From: Phalacrocorax aristotelis
Taxonomy: Eukaryota; Chordata; Aves; Suliformes; Phalacrocoracidae
DNA: 64,000 nt
Direction of reading: 5' to 3'
Assembly (NCBI RefSeq): GCF_949628215.1
Contig: NW_027441196.1
Span: 62,001 to 126,000, forward strand
Within the stretch, counting starts at the first letter, position 1. Each line of letters opens with the position of its first letter. Below are positions 59,440 to 64,000 of the stretch, in pieces. The notes below the pieces were generated by a model that did no database searches, had not been told where the DNA came from, and was given only the letters and a program-made list of their open reading frames with translations. Position numbers and translations under genes: made by a program.

Positions 59440-59830
59440 GACTTTCTGCCGGGTACGTGCGGTCCCGGAGGGGGGGGCGGCGAGGGGCTCCCTTCCATTG
59501 AAGCGCTTTGGAAAACAAACAGGGGCTCCGGTACCGGCGGAGGCGCGTCAGAGAGACGCGGCATTTACAATAAAAACCCGAAACAATAACCAGCCCGCTT
59601 CTGCCCGACGTTTTGCCGGGCGGCGGCGGCGGGGGAGGGGGAGGGAAGCGGAGGCGGCCCCGAAGGCCCCGCCGGGCCCCGCCGCCCCCCGCCCCGTCCC
59701 GCCGCCCCCCGCTCCGCTCCGCGCCCGGCCCCGGGGCTGCGCGGGGGGCTGGGGGCTGGGGGGGGGGGAAGGTCTCCGCCGGGAGGGGGAAGGGGCGGCG
59801 CACGCAGAAGCCCAAGCTGCCACCCCTTTG
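59440..59830. other. CpG island, extremely GC-rich, G-run bearing
   Basis: Dense CpG with GGCGGCGGCGGGGG, runs of C on the plus strand and a run of ten G at about 59,760. It could be a promoter and could form G-quadruplexes on both strands. No TATA box or exon is apparent. Confidence 0.5.
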
Positions 59831-60179
59831 CGCCCAAGGGGTAAGTGCCATCAGTGGGTGCAGACGCTGGGGTGCATTTCCAGAGCTCATGCCACGATCC
59901 ATTTATGCCAACAAGGGGCATTAGAATGGCCAACCCGCACTTTATTAGCTCGCCCGCCCAAAGGGCTGGGATTCAGGCCGATAGTGGTGTTGCTCAGCTG
60001 GTTGCAAGCTGGTTACAGCACAGCCTCATCCTGTGGGGTTTGTTTCCCACCAAACAGCGGGACAGATGAGGAACAGAGGGCTCTGCAAGGGGCGAGTTGT
60101 TCGATCTGAAGTGAAACACGAAGGCACGAGTGAGCTGCAGCGACACACTGAGTCCCTCCCGCCAGAGCTGGGTACGGGG

Positions 60180-60735
60180 AGCTGCTGGCGGAGGGGAGAT
60201 AATTTGGCCACACCTCAAATCCTGGGTTCAGTTTTGGGTCACTCATTTTAAGGACATTGAGGTGCTGGAGCGTGTCCAGAGAAGGGCAACGAAGCTGGTG
60301 AAGGGTCTGGAGAGCAGGTCTTATGAGGAGAGGTTGAGGGAACTGGGGGTGTTGAGCCTGGAGAAGAGGACGCTGAGGGGGGAGACCTTATCGCTCCCTG
60401 CAACTACCTGAAAGGAGATTGTAGCAAGGAGGGTGTTGGTCTCCTCTCCCAAGTTACTAGTGATAGAATGAGATGAATTGGCCTCTAGCTGCATCAGTGG
60501 AGGTTTGTATTGGATATTAGGGAAAATGTCTTCACTGCAAGAGCGGTCAGGCACTGGCACAGGCTGCCGTGAGAGGTGGCGGAGTCACCATCCCTGGAGG
60601 TGTTCAAATAGATGTAGAGACGTGGCACTTGAGGGCATGGTTTAGGAGACATGGTAGCGTTGGGTTGACGGTTGCACTTGATGATCCTAGAGGTGTTTTC
60701 CAATCTTAATGAATCAATGATTCTATGATCCTATG
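60180..60735 (+). mobile_element. CR1 LINE 3' end (about 550 bp)
   Basis: A clear CR1 3' region: GTGTCCAGAGAAGGGCAACG, then GCCTGGAGAAGAGGACGCTG, then 'caggctgccgtgagaggtggcggagtc', then the terminal block TTGATGATCCTAGAGGTG with the ATGATTCTATGATCCTATGG tail. It is a 5'-truncated insertion. Confidence 0.92.
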
Positions 60736-61258
60736 GAAGGATGAGCTAAAAGCCTCAGCTTTCACCTTGCTCTCTGCCAAGTTCCCTCCCCCCTCACTTG
60801 CATCCGTACGCACTGCCAATCACTACCTCATGACTAACTGAGGAGCTAAGAAGCTCTCAGGGCTTCCCACCTCATGCTCAGGGGATGACCCTGTTTCTCC
60901 AGTCACCATTCATGCATCCTAAACACACCAGTTGAGCCAGCTCACCTTGGTGAGGGAGGACCTCCCCGAGGCACCTCTGTGCTCTTTGAGGTCGGAGCGC
61001 TTGTGCAAGGCTGCAGGAGGAGTGCGTTTGGTTCCCAGCACTGTACTGCAGGTGGTGGTCTGCAGTGGGCAGGGAACGAGACAGGGCTGCTCCCAGAAAT
61101 GCCGTGGGAGGGGAGGTCCGGGGGTCAGGGAAAGCAGGACGGACATTCAGGGTGATGGTGTTTCCCTTCCCAAGTCACCATTACACGCGACGGAGCTTCC
61201 CTGGAAATGGCCGCGCATCTGCCTGCCGATGGGAAGCACTACGTAGCTCACTTTGGGA
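60736..61258. other. Spacer, no gene recognised
   Basis: Short unassigned frames only. Confidence 0.3.
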
Positions 61259-61332
61259 GTCTCTGTGGCACAACTGGTCACCGCGTTCGGCTGTTAACCG
61301 AAAGGCTGGTGGCTCGAGCCCACCCAGTGATG
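61259..61332 (+). pseudogene. tRNA-Asn (GTT)-derived sequence
   Basis: Seventy-four bases align with vertebrate tRNA-Asn: GTCTCTGTGGCACAACTGG at the 5' end, an intact anticodon stem around CTGTTAA (anticodon GTT), and CTCGAGCCCACCCAG in the T arm. It has decayed: a U-U mismatch in the acceptor stem, a changed D stem, T54 replaced by C, and TGATG where the gene has GGACG. The fused CR1-like tail that follows points to a SINE head and not a working tRNA gene. Confidence 0.75.
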
Positions 61333-61418
61333 GGTTCCCCTTTCCCTGCCCATGGCAGTGGGGATGGAACTAGGTGATCTTTAAGGTCCCTTCCAACCCA
61401 AACCATTCTCTGGCTCTG
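61259..61418 (+). mobile_element. SINE-like element: tRNA-Asn head with CR1 tail
   Basis: After the tRNA-like head and a short linker, 61,358-61,418 reads GGGGATGGAACTAGGTGATC, then TTTAAGGTCCCTTCCAACCC and AAACCATTCT, a CR1 3' terminus. A Pol III-type head joined to a LINE tail is how SINEs borrow LINE machinery. Passerine genomes have tRNA-headed SINEs with CR1 tails; whether this belongs to that family or is a chance neighbour is not decided by one copy. Confidence 0.55.
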
Positions 61419-61837
61419 TCAAAAGAGGAGGCTATTCAGTCCCCTCAGCAAAGGCCGAGGAAGGAAAGCAACCTGAGACAAATTCCTTGTTCTGACCCAT
61501 GAGTTTTTATGACTTTGCCCTTCTCTCCCCCTTCCCGCTCAGGGGGAGAGAGCGAGCAGCTGGGTGGGGGCTTAGCTGCCAGCTGGGGTCAACATACCAT
61601 GTAATTTGCCTTATTTCTACTTGCAATAAATCCAGGAGCAGTAACATGCTCTCGAATAATTTCTTCTCCTTCTTCTTCATGGTGGTAAAATTGATTTCTT
61701 TAATGATATTCCTTTCATTCATTTGACCTTGACAAGATATTTCTTTCCTGGTATTATTTTCTGGCATAAAGTTTTTAGAACAGGACTTCTTCTCTCCATT
61801 CTAACGGTTATCATTTAATGCAACGCACTTCGTCACC
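61419..61837. other. Spacer, no gene recognised
   Basis: AT-rich towards its right end. Short frames only. Confidence 0.3.
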
Positions 61838-62790
61838 CATGTGAGGAATGAGCGCCTCATTCAGGCTGGAAGGGACCTTCCTATATAGCTGTAGGACACA
61901 TCCTACTCAAAGCAGGATCACACCAGCTTCCTCATGGTTTTATCCAGATGGGTCTTTGAAACTTCCAGGGGTGGAGGCAGCGCAGACTCTCCGGGAAACG
62001 GCTTCCCATCTCTGACTGCCCTCACATTGCAGAAGTTTCTCCCTATATTGAGCCTGAGCCTCTCGTGTTTCAGCTCGTTGCCTCCTGTGCTCCTGCCTTG
62101 CACCACAGAGTCTTCTTGGAAGCCTCACCACAGGCAATGCAAGTCTAGTACATCCTCCCCGCAAAGCCCTCTATTCTCCAGGATGAACAAGCCCAGCTCC
62201 TTCGGCCTCTCCTAAGGGGACAAGTGCTCCAGCCTTGACCACCTCTGTGGCCCTCCAATGAACTTTTGTGTCCCTCCAGCTTGCCGATGTCTCTCTGGCA
62301 CGGTTTGGAAACAATCCCTGGTCAAGTATTTTGGTTGTGGTGTAGCAAGCACTGAGCAGAGGGAGATGATCACTTCCCCTGGCTGTGCTAGTGCTCAGAC
62401 AGCCCAGGGTGCTGTTGGCCATCTTTGCTGATGGCTCATCTTTTGCCTAATGTAACCCAAAGCCCTGCAGAGCCTTTCCTGCAGAGCTACTACCTGCCTA
62501 GGCTGTCCATCTCCTATGACACTTCAGAGCCTATATCCACTTCAGGAGAAAAATTTTGGTTGAATCTTTACAGGATATCATGAGATTCCAGTTGTCCCAT
62601 CCCTCCAGAATGTCTACGGCCTTTGGATGGCAGCCTGCCCTCCAGCCCAGCCCTGCTCTCCTCAATGTGAGACCTTCAAGAAATGTTATGACAAAGGACT
62701 CTCTTGTATCCTCCAGGTCATTAAAAAGGTGTTAAACAGGGCAGGTTGCAAGATAGACTCCTCCAGGGCCCTACTAGCGAGATGGCTCTG
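61838..62790 (-). mobile_element. CR1 LINE fragment, antisense, old
   Basis: The plus strand shows antisense CR1 landmarks in order: GCTGGAAGGGACCTTCC, 'cttccaggggtggaggcagc', 'ccctcacattgcagaagtttctccctatattgagcctgagcc', 'cagcccagggtgctgttggccat', and near 62,725 'ccaggtcattaaaaaggtgttaaacaggg'. It is strongly diverged. The right end is uncertain and may reach about 63,000. Confidence 0.75.
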
Positions 62791-64000
62791 GGCAGAGAAC
62801 CACACAGCTCCCACACTCTTCCAAGCCCAACTATCCTGCTGGTTTTTCACTCAACTACTCATCCAGCCAAGCTGCCCACACTATCCCAGCTTGGACACAA
62901 GAAGTTTGTGGAGGGATGATGCTGAAAGTCTTGATGACTTCCAGGTAAAGACCATCACTGCCCTCCCCTGTCCAGCAATCCTGTCCTTCCATTATCAAAA
63001 GCAAAGAGGATGGAGAGAGACAAACTACCCTGAGTAAACCCAGTCACCTTCTCTTTCAGGCACCCAGCAATGGCCACACAGTGTCTTTGTTTTCCCTTTA
63101 ACTGTTCCTGAAGTAGAAAACACTCCTTATGGTGCCCTTGAGCTGCCTTTCAAGTTCAGAGTGAGTTTGGATCTGGACCCTTGCTGAGATTGGAGGATGC
63201 TGTCCTTGAAAATGAGCTATGCTGAGCTCTGCAACCATGTCACAGCTGTGTCTGCTCAGTAACGGCTCCAGCTCCTCCGCCTGTGCCCCTGGCTGAGGGC
63301 ACTGCTGCACATCTGGGCTGAAGCAACACAGCTGTGCAACCAGGCCAGATCCAACTTGCCGTAAGGAAACCTGGTACCAGGTGTCCAAGACCGAGTGTGT
63401 GCAAAGGCGTTGCTTCAGAGCAGAGACATGGCATGGACACAAGGGAGCTGCATGTCCTTCTAGCCCCAGGCCTAACGACCCAGGAGGAACTGCCTAAATT
63501 CACTCAGTGGAACACATCCTGCCATTCTAGAGAAATTAGATCCTTCCCTGTCACCTTCCTGCTGTCCTGTCTAATGATGGGAAAACAAAAGTGATTCTCT
63601 GGCCAAATAGCTTTCTAATAGGAGTAATGACTCTGCTGGAAAGCAGCCCCTCCCCCCAGCTGAGGGAGGGAACGTGAGGGATTCCTGCAGCCTGTTTCAC
63701 AGCAGGTTCCCCTGGAGCCCCAGGGACACCTGGAGGGAGCCCCGAGGGGCAGAGAAAGGGCTGCCTTGGGCTGGGCCTCTGCTGCCGAGCTGGGCTGGGC
63801 TCCTGCCATGGAGGGAGCTGCTGGCAATGAGGCAGCGCTGCCGAGAGACAGCTCTGCCCAGGAGCAGCTCCTCTGCCAAGCGCAGCAGGGCTGAGGGCAC
63901 TGCCTGCAGGCACCGAGGGCAGAGGAGCCGGGCAGGGAGAGGGGAAAGGCAGCCTGGCGTGGGAGGATGCTGGGAGCTGACTGGGGGAGAAACCTTCCCC
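62791..64000. other. Right edge, no gene recognised
   Basis: Open frames occur on both strands (for example 63,098-63,442 minus) without recognisable domains. From 63,700 the sequence is GC-rich with GGGCTGGGC-type repeats. Confidence 0.3.

Noticed and set aside
61259-61332. Functional tRNA-Asn gene
   Set aside because: Acceptor-stem and D-stem mismatches plus the attached CR1 tail fit a retroposed copy better.
1-64000. CRISPR arrays, bacterial operons or phage modules
   Set aside because: Split genes, CR1 and LTR elements show a vertebrate genome; no direct repeats with unique spacers were seen.

Overview
This is a vertebrate nuclear window and almost certainly avian. The signs are several CR1 LINE pieces with the usual 3' tail, GC-rich islands beside AT-rich spacers, and split genes with consensus GT-AG junctions. 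The order of bird is not determined. A tRNA-headed SINE with a CR1 tail and the pairing of ADCY10-like and MROH-like genes lean towards a songbird-type genome, which is an inference.

Layout. (1) 0.5-12.0 kb, minus strand: the 5' half of a soluble adenylyl cyclase (ADCY10-like) gene. Eighteen coding exons were placed by hand and all codon phases agree from start codon to last exon. They encode cyclase domains C1 and C2 and the start of the P-loop ATPase region; the rest of the gene lies to the left of the window. (2) 12.0-18.6 kb: no convincing gene. It holds a GC-rich promoter-like block (copy A of a duplication) followed by purine-rich DNA. (3) 18.6-33.1 kb, plus strand: the last ten or so exons and poly(A) signal of a maestro heat-like repeat (MROH) gene, whose 5' exons are not visible. 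One intron is split by an 8.7-kb antisense endogenous retrovirus at 22,526-31,238. Its two 649-bp LTRs differ at 6 positions and pol is open over its full length, while gag is lightly and env heavily damaged. (4) 33.1-50 kb: CR1 fragments, one nested in another, two candidate membrane or secreted-protein exons on the minus strand, AT-rich sequence without recognisable genes, and copy B of the GC-rich block at 47.2 kb, identical to copy A over 789 bp. (5) 50.2-57.9 kb: a TATA-bearing GC island followed by about 6.8 kb of 21-bp-periodic minisatellite that flips orientation near 54.73 kb. (6) 57.9-64 kb: a GC island, a CR1 3' end, a tRNA-Asn-headed SINE-like element and an old antisense CR1.

The ADCY10-like and MROH-like genes are transcribed away from each other. 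I see no functional link between them beyond adjacency. The strongest leads are the inverted minisatellite, the identical promoter-like duplication, the young provirus with an unusual env, and loss of the bicarbonate-site arginine in the cyclase. Exon boundaries come from reading the DNA and comparing with remembered family features; no alignment or search was run.
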